This document shows, piece after piece, positions 26,381 through 33,266 of a DNA stretch of 64,000 nucleotides. The notes beneath the pieces were generated by a model, which saw nothing but the letters and a program-made list of their open reading frames with translations, had not been told where the DNA came from and made no database searches. The DNA is from Hyphococcus sp. (GTDB lineage: Bacteria > Pseudomonadota > Alphaproteobacteria > Caulobacterales > Parvularculaceae), in assembly GCA_021776245.1 (NCBI GenBank), contig JAJFGF010000002.1, positions 62,001 through 126,000 of the forward strand, read 5' to 3'. Numbering within the stretch: position 1 is the first letter of the stretch; each line of letters begins with the position of its first letter. The position numbers and the translations under genes are program-made.

Positions 26381-26411
26381 ACGGTAATGTCTGTAGTTCC
26401 TACAGGCGCAA
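26381..26411 (-). promoter_or_regulatory. Second MerR-type operator/promoter, before M23-merB
   Basis: On the minus strand TTGCGC is followed by a 19-bp spacer holding the dyad CTGTAGGAACTACAG (26391-26405), then TACCGT. The dyad arms equal those of the merT operator, and the 19-bp spacing is the MerR hallmark. The -10 match is weak. Confidence 0.6.
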
Positions 26412-26533
26412 TAGCGCCGGTATGGTGTGTTCTTCACAAACGAGTGAGATGTTTGGCGTTTTGTTACGCGTCAGCGATCGGCGTCCGATGACCAGTCGCA
26501 AGCGTAAGGATCCAGCACAATCGCCGATTGAGT

Positions 26534-26956
26534 CTAATCGCTTTGCAATGCATCGATGATGGGACAATCCGGTTTTGACCCGTCTGCGCAATCAGCGGCA
26601 ATTGTCTTCAAGGTCCGCTCCAGCCTTCTCAGGTCGGCAATTTTTTGACGAATGTCCTTAAGGTGGTTCATTGTCATGCCATGAATTTCACCGCAGGAAT
26701 ACGCGCCGCTGTCTACTAACGAAAGAAGGCTGCGCAATTCATCAATAGAAAAACCCAACTCCCTGCAGCGCATCACGAATCGCAACCGCGCCTGATCCTC
26801 TTTTGAGTAAAGGCGATGCCCGCCTTCGTTCCGCGCTGGAGGCGGCAAAAGCGCGATCTTTTCGTAATATCTGATCGTTTCGATGTTGCAGCCGGACCGC
26901 CTGGCCAGTTCGCCGCGTCGAATAAGATGTCTCGAAACCGTGAAGTTAACAGTCAA
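26534..26956 (-). CDS. merR: Mercury-responsive regulator MerR
   Basis: A 140-residue MerR regulator that represses and, with Hg(II), activates the mer promoters. The N-terminal winged helix reads GELARRSGCNIETIRYYEKI and RLYSKEDQARL. Cys88, Cys123 and Cys131 match the mercury-binding trio (Cys82, Cys117, Cys126 in Tn501), with 35-residue spacing between the first two. TTG 26956 is the start, behind AAGGAG. It is divergent from merT, and its 3' side faces the second operator. Confidence 0.92.
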   Translation of the reverse strand: MTVNFTVSRHLIRRGELARRSGCNIETIRYYEKIALLPPPARNEGGHRLYSKEDQARLRFVMRCRELGFSIDELRSLLSLVDSGAYSCGEIHGMTMNHLKDIRQKIADLRRLERTLKTIAADCADGSKPDCPIIDALQSD

Positions 26957-26965
26957 AAAATCTCC

Positions 26966-26996
26966 TTGACCCTGTAGCGCCTACAGACCTTATCAT
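26966..26996 (+). promoter_or_regulatory. mer promoter with MerR operator
   Basis: TTGACC (-35) and TATCAT (-10) are separated by 19 bp containing CTGTAG-CGC-CTACAG (26972-26986). The overlong spacer with an internal dyad is typical of MerR-activated promoters. It drives merT-merP-merA and beyond. Confidence 0.88.
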
Positions 26997-27027
26997 TTGC
27001 AAATGAAATCGTCGAGACGGATCTGGT

Positions 27028-27429
27028 ATGAATAAAAACAAGGCCCTGGCCCAGAATATAGAGTCGCGGGCAAAAGCACAGGGATCGCAAAAGGAGGGAT
27101 GGTTCGCGGCAGGCGGCATCGCCGGCGCGATTCTGGCGGCAAGCTGCTGTGTTGGCCCGCTTTTGCTGGTCAGCCTCGGCGTATCGGGCGCATGGATCGG
27201 CAATCTCACGGCGCTTGAACCGTTCAAACCCTATTTTGCAGCTTTTGCGATCCTTCTGATCGGCCTTGGTTTTCGGCAAGTTTATTTCGCACCGAAAAAG
27301 GCTTGCGAAGACGGAACCTACTGCGCCCGGCCTGAAGCCGCACTGATAACGCAGATCGCTTTGTGGGCGGCGTCCGCCCTCGTCATTCTTGCGCTCACAA
27401 TCGACTATTGGGCGCCTTGGTTTTATTAA
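27028..27429 (+). CDS. merT: Mercuric transport protein MerT
   Basis: A 133-residue inner-membrane protein with three predicted helices. The first carries the Cys pair that accepts Hg(II) from MerP (ILAASCCVGPLLLVSLG). The cytosolic loop has a second pair in KKACEDGTYCARP, which passes the ion to MerA. Start is ATG 27028, 32 bp after the -10 box. It is the first gene of the mer operon. Confidence 0.92.
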   Translation: MNKNKALAQNIESRAKAQGSQKEGWFAAGGIAGAILAASCCVGPLLLVSLGVSGAWIGNLTALEPFKPYFAAFAILLIGLGFRQVYFAPKKACEDGTYCARPEAALITQIALWAASALVILALTIDYWAPWFY

Positions 27430-27444
27430 CACCGGAGAAACAAA

Positions 27445-27777
27445 ATGAATCGGGTACTGATTATAGTTGCAACACTTGGCATGTTTGCTGTGATAGGCGG
27501 CGCGTCTGCGATGATGGGCTCTTCCAGCAGCGCCAAAGCGCTCGCCGCAACGATGGATGAACGCACGCAAATTTTCGCCATTGAAAATATGACCTGCGCC
27601 ACATGTCCGATTACGGTGAAGACTGCGATGGGAAAAGTGGACGGCGTACGGTCTGTGAACATCGATTACGAGGCGAAGACAGCGACGGTTGTGTATAATT
27701 CATCGATGACGACGGCCGAACAAATCGCGGACGCATCGACCAATGCGGGTTATCCGGCGAGCCTCGTCGAAGCGTAG
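27445..27777 (+). CDS. merP: Periplasmic mercury-binding protein MerP
   Basis: A 110-residue protein with an N-terminal export signal (VLIIVATLGMFAVIGGASAMMG) and a heavy-metal-associated domain. The binding loop ENMTCATCPITVKTAMGKV has the two Cys of the MxCxxC motif, and the end reads ADASTNAGYPASLVEA. It scavenges Hg(II) in the periplasm for MerT. Start is ATG 27445 behind CGGAGAA, 15 bp after merT. Confidence 0.92.
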   Translation: MNRVLIIVATLGMFAVIGGASAMMGSSSSAKALAATMDERTQIFAIENMTCATCPITVKTAMGKVDGVRSVNIDYEAKTATVVYNSSMTTAEQIADASTNAGYPASLVEA

Positions 27778-27890
27778 CCGCTTTGATTGTCTTATTTTAT
27801 CTGTGCGCCGGTCTTTTTAGGCCGGTGTTAGGGATGCTTTGTCGCTTGCCGCGTTTCGCGATGCGCGGCTTATTTTAAAGGAATACAGGA

Positions 27891-29315
27891 ATGTCTGACT
27901 GCTGCCCGCCAAGCAAATCCGGCGACTATGATCTGGTTGTGATCGGCGCTGGTTCCGCTGGTTTTTCCGCTGCAATTACTGCGGCGGAAGACGGCGCACG
28001 AGTTGCTCTTATAGGGCATGGGATGATTGGCGGCACCTGCGTCAATGTCGGGTGCGTGCCGTCAAAAACCATGATCCGCGCCGCTGAAGCCTTGCACGGT
28101 GCGCGCGCGGCAAGCAGGTTTCCGGGACTTACAGGAGAGGCGCATGTCGCTGACTGGAGAAGTCTCGCCGCGGCTAAAGATGATCTTGTTACGACACTGC
28201 GGCAAAAAAAATATATTGATCTGTTGCCTGGGTATGAAAGCGTCACCTATCTGGAAGGTGAAGCGCGTCTTACGGATGGAGGCGTTGTCGTAAATGGAAG
28301 CGCCATCGGGGCCGGGAAGGCGATCATCACGAGCGGCTCTTCTTCAACCGTTCCGCCGATACCGGGCATCGAAAACGTTCCTCATTTAGACAGCACGCAG
28401 GCGCTTGCCCTTGAAGCGGCGCCACAATCACTTCTCGTCATTGGCGGCGGCGTGATTGGCTGCGAGCTGGGCCAGATGTTTGCGCGCCTGGGCGTCAAAG
28501 TCACGATTTGTTGCCGCAGCCGCCTGCTTCCCGAGATGGAGCCGGAGATCAGCGATGCGCTGCAGGCCGCACTTCAAGATGAAGGCATTACGATATGTGC
28601 AGGGGCCGGATATCAAAAGATCGAGCACGCCGGTAATCACGTAAAGCTTTATTGCGAGAACAAAGACGGCGAACATATCATCGAGGCGGAAAAGCTGCTG
28701 CTTGCCACCGGGCGCAAGCCAAATACGGCAAATCTTGGCCTTGAGGATATTGGCGTCGAGCTTTTGAGAAATGGCGGCGTCAGGGTGGACGAACGCATGC
28801 AGTCCACAAACCCGAACATTTATGCTGCGGGCGACGTTACCGGTACGGATATGTTTGTTTATATGGCGGCTTATGGAGCAAAGCTCGCCGCGAAAAACGC
28901 CCTTAACAGCAACAGCTTTTCCTATGACAACAGCGCGATGCCGTCCGTCGTGTTCACAGATCCACAGGCCGCTTCGGTTGGATTGACGGAGGGAGCGGCG
29001 GCAGCCGCCGGTTTTGAGGTCAAGACTTCGCTTTTGGGTCTGGAACATGTTCCGCGTGCGCTCGCCGCACGCGACACGCGCGGCTTGATAAAACTCGTCG
29101 CTGACGAGAAAACCGATCGTCTGTTAGGCGCGCATATTTTGGCGCCGGAAGGCGCGGACAGCATACAAACAGCAGTGCTGGCGATTAAATTCGGCATGAC
29201 CGCCAGGGAACTCGGCGAAACAATATTTCCTTATCTCACGACAGTTGAAGGTTTGAAACTCGCTGCGCAAAGTTTTGGCAAGGATGTCAACAAGCTTTCC
29301 TGTTGTGCGGGATAA
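27891..29315 (+). CDS. merA: Mercuric reductase MerA (no N-terminal HMA domain)
   Basis: A 474-residue flavin disulfide reductase that reduces Hg(II) to Hg(0) with NADPH. It shows the FAD motif VVIGAGSAGFSAA, the redox pair GGTCVNVGCVPSK, the NADPH motif VIGGGVIGCELGQ, the second FAD motif IYAAGDVTG and the C-terminal vicinal pair LSCCAG. The metal-binding HMA domain seen at the start of many MerA proteins is absent. Start is ATG 27891 behind AGGAATACAGGA. Confidence 0.95.
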   Translation: MSDCCPPSKSGDYDLVVIGAGSAGFSAAITAAEDGARVALIGHGMIGGTCVNVGCVPSKTMIRAAEALHGARAASRFPGLTGEAHVADWRSLAAAKDDLVTTLRQKKYIDLLPGYESVTYLEGEARLTDGGVVVNGSAIGAGKAIITSGSSSTVPPIPGIENVPHLDSTQALALEAAPQSLLVIGGGVIGCELGQMFARLGVKVTICCRSRLLPEMEPEISDALQAALQDEGITICAGAGYQKIEHAGNHVKLYCENKDGEHIIEAEKLLLATGRKPNTANLGLEDIGVELLRNGGVRVDERMQSTNPNIYAAGDVTGTDMFVYMAAYGAKLAAKNALNSNSFSYDNSAMPSVVFTDPQAASVGLTEGAAAAAGFEVKTSLLGLEHVPRALAARDTRGLIKLVADEKTDRLLGAHILAPEGADSIQTAVLAIKFGMTARELGETIFPYLTTVEGLKLAAQSFGKDVNKLSCCAG

Positions 29316-29334
29316 AACAGGCGGGAGCCCTTGC

Positions 29335-29889
29335 ATGGCCACCACAGATTTAAAGCTCAAACAACCGGGCAGCATTGCAAAGCCCGGCCCGGTTGGCCGT
29401 CTTGTTCGTTTCGTTTTTGGCGTTGCGTCTGTCTACTATGTTGTCGGTCTCTTGAGCGTTCGGGCCGGCTTGCTGACCGATGAAAGTTCAATCCGGCCGC
29501 TGATCCTGAATGGGCTTCTGCCGAGCGTGTTTCTGGTCAGCTATGTCGTGAATATCGGATTTTCGCGCGCATGGAAAAAATGGCCGGCCCTGGTAAGTGT
29601 TGCTCTAATTCTGGCGTCGGCCGGTGTCGGCTATATTCAATCCAGCGCTTTTCAATCGCTCTTGCTCGCCCGGACGATTTGGGCCCTCGAGCTTTATCTC
29701 TTCACGCATCTGGGATTGAGTTTCCTGCTCTCGGCGATACTCGCAACACCGGGATGTGAGATGCGTTCGTTCCATCATCTTTATTCAATCGTGACCGGTA
29801 AACCGACACCGGAACATCACTGCCCTGTTGGCCCGCTGAGCGCCATCGACCGATGGGAAAAGGAGCATAGAAATGGCAATGATAACTGA
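29335..29889 (+). CDS. mer-operon membrane protein of unknown function
   Basis: A 184-residue protein with about four membrane helices (FVFGVASVYYVVGLLSV, LILNGLLPSVFLVSYVVNI, ALVSVALILASAGVGYI, LELYLFTHLGLSFLLSAIL). A cytosolic tail carries CEMRSFHHL and HHCPVGPLSAID. The Cys/His residues could bind metal. ATG 29335 follows merA by 19 bp and the gene overlaps the next one by 17 bp, so it belongs to the mer transcript. No characterised family is recognised. Confidence 0.72.
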   Translation: MATTDLKLKQPGSIAKPGPVGRLVRFVFGVASVYYVVGLLSVRAGLLTDESSIRPLILNGLLPSVFLVSYVVNIGFSRAWKKWPALVSVALILASAGVGYIQSSAFQSLLLARTIWALELYLFTHLGLSFLLSAILATPGCEMRSFHHLYSIVTGKPTPEHHCPVGPLSAIDRWEKEHRNGNDN

Positions 29890-31234
29890 AAAGGACCTCG
29901 TCGTCATTGGCGTTGGCATGGCCGGCAATACAACTGCGAATAAATGCGCCGCCGCCGGTTGGTCCGTCGCAGTCATCGATGAGCTTCCCTATGGCGGCAC
30001 ATGCGCTCTGCGTGGTTGTGATCCGAAGAAAATGCTCCGTCGCGGCGCCGAGATTATTGATGCGGCGCGGCTCATGCGCAGCAAGGGTATCGATGAAAAC
30101 GGTCTCGCCATTAACTGGAGCGACCTGATGGCGCACAAACGCACCTTCACCGACATCATGCCCGGTCGGATTGAAAGCGGGTTGCAGAAAAAAGGCGTTG
30201 AAACTGTGCACGGCGCCGCGCGGTTCGTGAATGAACACACGATTGAACTTGAAGGAGGCGACCGGCTTCAGGCCGGAAAATTTTTGATCGCAACCGGTGC
30301 AAAACCACGACCGGTGAGTGAGCCGGGCGGCGAGCATCTGGTTGACAACGCTGCATTCCTGGAACTTGAGACGCTGCCGAAGCGTATTCTGTTTGTGGGT
30401 GGCGGCTATATCTCGTTTGAGTTCGCGCACATTGCAGCGCATGCCGGAAGCAATGTCGTGATCATTGACCGCAATGAGCGCCAGCTTTCACACTTTGATC
30501 CTGATCTTGTCGAAAAGCTTGTGGCGCGCACCAGACAAATAGGCGTCGATATTTCTGACCAGACTGAACTGACGTCAATCAAAAAAACGGATGACGGCTT
30601 TATTGTATTGGCGAACAAAAATGGCGAACCAAAAAAATGGACGGTTGATCTTGTCGTTCATGGAGCCGGGCGGATTCCTGCTATCGACCAGATGAACCTT
30701 GATGCCGCAAATATTGTACACGGCAAAAGCGGCGTAACCGTTTCAGAATATCTGCAATCCACAACTAATCCAAATATCTATGCCGCAGGTGACGCTGCCG
30801 CTACGCTGGGCGCGCCGCTGACGCCAGTCGCGGTATTTGAAGGCAAGGTCGCGGCAAGCAATATGATTAAAGGCAACAAGACCGTCCCGGATTATCGCGG
30901 CGTTCCAAGCGCCGTCTTCACCATTCCCGAACTGGTGCGCGTGGGCATGCTCGAAAGCGAAGCGGAGGATACCGGGCGTAACTTCCGTGTTGCCCATACG
31001 GATACGAGTGGATGGTATTCCAACATGCGTGTCGGCGAAACATGCGCTGCCGCCAAAATTCTGATCGACAGGGAAACCGACCAAATAATTGGTGCGCATA
31101 TGATTGGGCCGGAATATGCCGAACTCGTCAATTTCTTCGGCTTGGCCATTCGCCTCGGTCTTGGGGCGCGTGACCTCAAACAAATGGTCAGCGCCTATCC
31201 GTCTGTCGGATCTGATCTTGGGTCGCTGCTTTGA
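29873..31234 (+). CDS. Second FAD-dependent disulfide reductase in the mer operon
   Basis: A 453-residue pyridine-nucleotide disulfide oxidoreductase. FAD motif VVIGVGMAGNTTANKC, redox-active GGTCALRGCDPKK, NAD(P) motif FVGGGYISFEFAH and IYAAGDAAA are in order. The dimerisation domain ends in SAYPSVGSDLGSLL and lacks a vicinal Cys pair, so it is not a MerA; it resembles glutathione-reductase-like enzymes. It may keep thiols reduced during mercury stress (inference). Its start overlaps the previous gene; ATG 29873 or 29879 are both possible. Confidence 0.87.
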   Translation: MAMITEKDLVVIGVGMAGNTTANKCAAAGWSVAVIDELPYGGTCALRGCDPKKMLRRGAEIIDAARLMRSKGIDENGLAINWSDLMAHKRTFTDIMPGRIESGLQKKGVETVHGAARFVNEHTIELEGGDRLQAGKFLIATGAKPRPVSEPGGEHLVDNAAFLELETLPKRILFVGGGYISFEFAHIAAHAGSNVVIIDRNERQLSHFDPDLVEKLVARTRQIGVDISDQTELTSIKKTDDGFIVLANKNGEPKKWTVDLVVHGAGRIPAIDQMNLDAANIVHGKSGVTVSEYLQSTTNPNIYAAGDAAATLGAPLTPVAVFEGKVAASNMIKGNKTVPDYRGVPSAVFTIPELVRVGMLESEAEDTGRNFRVAHTDTSGWYSNMRVGETCAAAKILIDRETDQIIGAHMIGPEYAELVNFFGLAIRLGLGARDLKQMVSAYPSVGSDLGSLL

Positions 31235-31300
31235 ATGCGTGCATGGCGTGAATTTGCATTGGTTCTGCGACGCGCAGACAGCTGGTATGACAAGGCGCGT

Positions 31301-31663
31301 TCAACTTTCTTCGTTAATTGTTTGGTCCAGTTTCGAAAGCGCAGTTGCGTTGGTGTCCTGAATCCACCCAGCCATGAATGACAAGTAGTCTTGCGATATC
31401 CAACCGCTCTGATCAAAAAGCCCGTGGCCCATGCCGGGATAGATTTTGACGTCAATGGGGACGGTGCGGCGCTGATTTATTTCTTCCAAAACTTCCCCGC
31501 TTCTTTCGACGCCATCATTGCTGGTGAACAAGCCCATTTTCTCGCGCCCGCCGAAATTGGCCTGTGACGGACGCTCGTGGAGATATTCGAGATAGGGACT
31601 GAATGACCAGCCAACAAAGATTACGGCAATGACGGCGACAGAACGAACCAGATTCACGCGCAC
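31301..31663 (-). CDS. Truncated alpha/beta-hydrolase C-terminus with its own signal anchor
   Basis: A 120-residue protein. An N-terminal hydrophobic anchor (LVRSVAVIAVIFVGW) is followed by the end of an alpha/beta-hydrolase, with VPIDVKIYPGMGHGLFDQ carrying the usual catalytic His. The nucleophile elbow and most of the fold are missing, so it cannot be a normal hydrolase. It nonetheless has an intact start, GTG 31663 behind AAGGAG. It looks like an internal deletion of an exported dienelactone-hydrolase-like gene, 22 bp after the membrane gene at 31686. Confidence 0.55.
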   Translation of the reverse strand: MRVNLVRSVAVIAVIFVGWSFSPYLEYLHERPSQANFGGREKMGLFTSNDGVERSGEVLEEINQRRTVPIDVKIYPGMGHGLFDQSGWISQDYLSFMAGWIQDTNATALSKLDQTINEES

Positions 31664-31685
31664 AACTCCTTAATAACCACAATGA

Positions 31686-32171
31686 TTATGCGGAAGACTC
31701 TTCATCATCTGATTCATCAATTCCGATGAGTTTGTAAATCTTGCGTTCCAGCCAATCGATCGGCGAAAACACAATACAGGCCAAATGTGTGTAACGCCCA
31801 AAAATAAGCGATGGGATCGCCATGACCTCGCAGCCGCCGTCCGCACGCGCTGCGACAATCAACAGCGACACGCCAATGTATGAGATTGAGGCAACTGTAC
31901 CGCTCGCTCCGCCATAAACCGCCACCAGGATGACCGGGATGATGGCCAGCAGCGCTCCAAGCCATTTGTTGAGCGATGAAACGAAATGTTCAATGAAAAG
32001 ATGAAGCGCGCTGTAAACGCCTATGAGCAGGAGAAAATAAGACCCGATGTGTTTCCAGGCGGCGAATGAGGCGCCGGATGCTGTTTCATATATGACGCTA
32101 AATAGCAGCGCAGCGGTTGCGAGCCTTAAAATGCGCCCAACAAGTCTGGATTTTTGACGGGGGGTCGTCAC
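31686..32171 (-). CDS. Inner-membrane protein of unknown function
   Basis: A 161-residue protein with about four helices (LATAALLFSVIYETASG, YFLLLIGVYSALHLFI, WLGALLAIIPVILVAVYGG, ISYIGVSLLIVAARA), then GGCEVMAIPSLIFGRYTHLACIVFSPIDWLERK and an acidic tail. GTG 32171, with GAGG six bases upstream, is a better start than TTG 32183. No family function is known to me. It lies inside the mer island and is probably co-transcribed with the truncated hydrolase. Confidence 0.65.
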   Translation of the reverse strand: MTTPRQKSRLVGRILRLATAALLFSVIYETASGASFAAWKHIGSYFLLLIGVYSALHLFIEHFVSSLNKWLGALLAIIPVILVAVYGGASGTVASISYIGVSLLIVAARADGGCEVMAIPSLIFGRYTHLACIVFSPIDWLERKIYKLIGIDESDDEESSA

Positions 32172-32405
32172 GATTGACCTCAAATCCTCTGCGGCTTGCT
32201 GCGCGAATGCAGCGTTCTTTCATCGGAAAATATAATGGCTGCGCTTTCAGGCAATTTTGGTTGGCGCCGCCGCCAATATAATGGGGGCGCCTTGAGCGAT
32301 TTGCTTGTAAAGAAATCATAAAATTTATATGATTGGGGTCTCTGAGCAAGAAATCTGCTGTGTGTATGCGACTGCAGAGCGCCGGAATTGGCGGTTGACA
32401 ACAAG

Positions 32406-32879
32406 ATGGCGAATTCCACTGTTACAAAATCGTTTATGATCGGCGATCATATTTATCATCCTCACTTGCGTGAACTGGTTAAGGGCGCTGCTATTATTCG
32501 TCTTGAGGAACGCACGGCTCAGGCGCTCGATCTTCTTTGCGAGAAGAGTGATTTGGTGGTGTCTCGTGAGGAACTGATTCAGGAAATTTGGAACGGCAGA
32601 GCGGTCAGTGACAATAGCGTTGCGGTTGTCATCAGCGACTTAAGAAAAGCCCTTAATGATGATGCCCGTGCGCCAAAAATAATTCAAACCGTTCCAAAAC
32701 GCGGATATCGAGCATTGAACGTCTCGCTGCGTCAGGAAAATGGCGCCCTCAATGGCGCCCTCAATGGCGCAAGCCCTGCTGCAGTTTCGACTGACAGCCG
32801 TGAGGTTGGACTGAAATATTTGAGTCTGGCGGCGTGCATTGCCTGTTCGGTTGCGTTGATTATATATTTCACCATTTAG
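32406..32879 (+). CDS. CadC/ToxR-like winged-helix protein, probably truncated
   Basis: A 157-residue protein. Residues about 10-105 form an OmpR-type winged helix (ERTAQALDLLCEKSDLVVSREELIQEIW, VVISDLRKALNDD, VPKRGYRAL). A short linker has a 12-bp tandem repeat (NGALNGALNGA), and one membrane helix (LAACIACSVALIIYF) ends the protein. CadC-type regulators normally continue into a periplasmic or TPR domain. Here the stop codon (32877-32879) sits exactly where the right copy of the 200-bp repeat begins, so the gene was probably cut by that recombination. ATG 32406 is taken as start. Confidence 0.7.
   Translation: MANSTVTKSFMIGDHIYHPHLRELVKGAAIIRLEERTAQALDLLCEKSDLVVSREELIQEIWNGRAVSDNSVAVVISDLRKALNDDARAPKIIQTVPKRGYRALNVSLRQENGALNGALNGASPAAVSTDSREVGLKYLSLAACIACSVALIIYFTI
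32739..32770 (+). repeat. 12-bp in-frame tandem repeat
   Basis: AATGGCGCCCTC occurs twice (32739-32762) followed by a partial third copy. It encodes NGAL repeats in the linker of the CadC-like protein. Confidence 0.75.
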
Positions 32880-33021
32880 CGCCCAGATCACCGGCGCGCC
32901 GTCGTCGCTGTTTGTCTGTCATCAATGCCCGGACTTTGTGCGGCAATTGCCGGTTGAAAAACGCGGTGAGATTGTCAGCGAACGGCAGGGCTTTCTTGTG
33001 GTCCGGTCGATAGACAGTTAG
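32878..33021 (+). pseudogene. Cyclodipeptide synthase 3' fragment
   Basis: The last 47 codons of the synthase and its stop recur here without the front of the gene. The frame is intact (SPSS region omitted; PDFVRQLPVEKRGEIV), but the catalytic-pocket Tyr of VYHQ has become Cys (VCHQ). It is part of the 200-bp right repeat and cannot be functional. Confidence 0.93.
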
Positions 33022-33077
33022 AGCACATCCACATGGCGCTCTGATTTGAGCGCCATGTGGGAATTTTCCCGGGCCGG
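32878..33077 (+). repeat. 200-bp direct repeat, right copy
   Basis: It is a gap-free match to 24100-24299, about 95% identical; nine of the ten differences are transitions. It includes the synthase tail, stop codon and the terminator hairpin. It closes the mercury island. Confidence 0.95.
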
Positions 33078-33099
33078 AGAAGACCAAACAGGATCGGGC

Positions 33100-33146
33100 G
33101 GCGCTCTATAGCGCCGGGCGAAAAAGTGGCTACCGGTTTTTCGCCC
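33100..33146. repeat. Two adjacent hairpins
   Basis: GGCGCT-CTAT-AGCGCC (33100-33115) is followed by GGGCGAAAAA (33116-33125) pairing with TTTTTCGCCC (33137-33146). They lie in the gene-free stretch 33078-33266 between the right repeat and the hydrolase gene; they may be terminators or mobile intergenic repeats. Confidence 0.5.
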
Positions 33147-33217
33147 CCCGGTCGCGAAGGCGGTCGAGATTATAGTAAGCGCGCCTTCGCGCGCGGGCCG
33201 GCGCGCAGCCAATAATT

Positions 33218-33257
33218 TAGATCATCGGTCGATTCCATCTAATCGCCCGATGATCTA
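33218..33257. repeat. Dispersed palindromic repeat C, copy 1
   Basis: TAGATCATCGG pairs with CCGATGATCTA around an 18-base loop. A near-identical unit is at 43105-43140. Both abut 3' ends of minus-strand genes. Confidence 0.7.
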
Positions 33258-33266
33258 GCATCGGCG

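Noticed and set aside
29873-31234. Naming the second flavin reductase as another MerA.
   Set aside because: It lacks the C-terminal vicinal Cys pair, and its redox motif differs from the MerA pattern.
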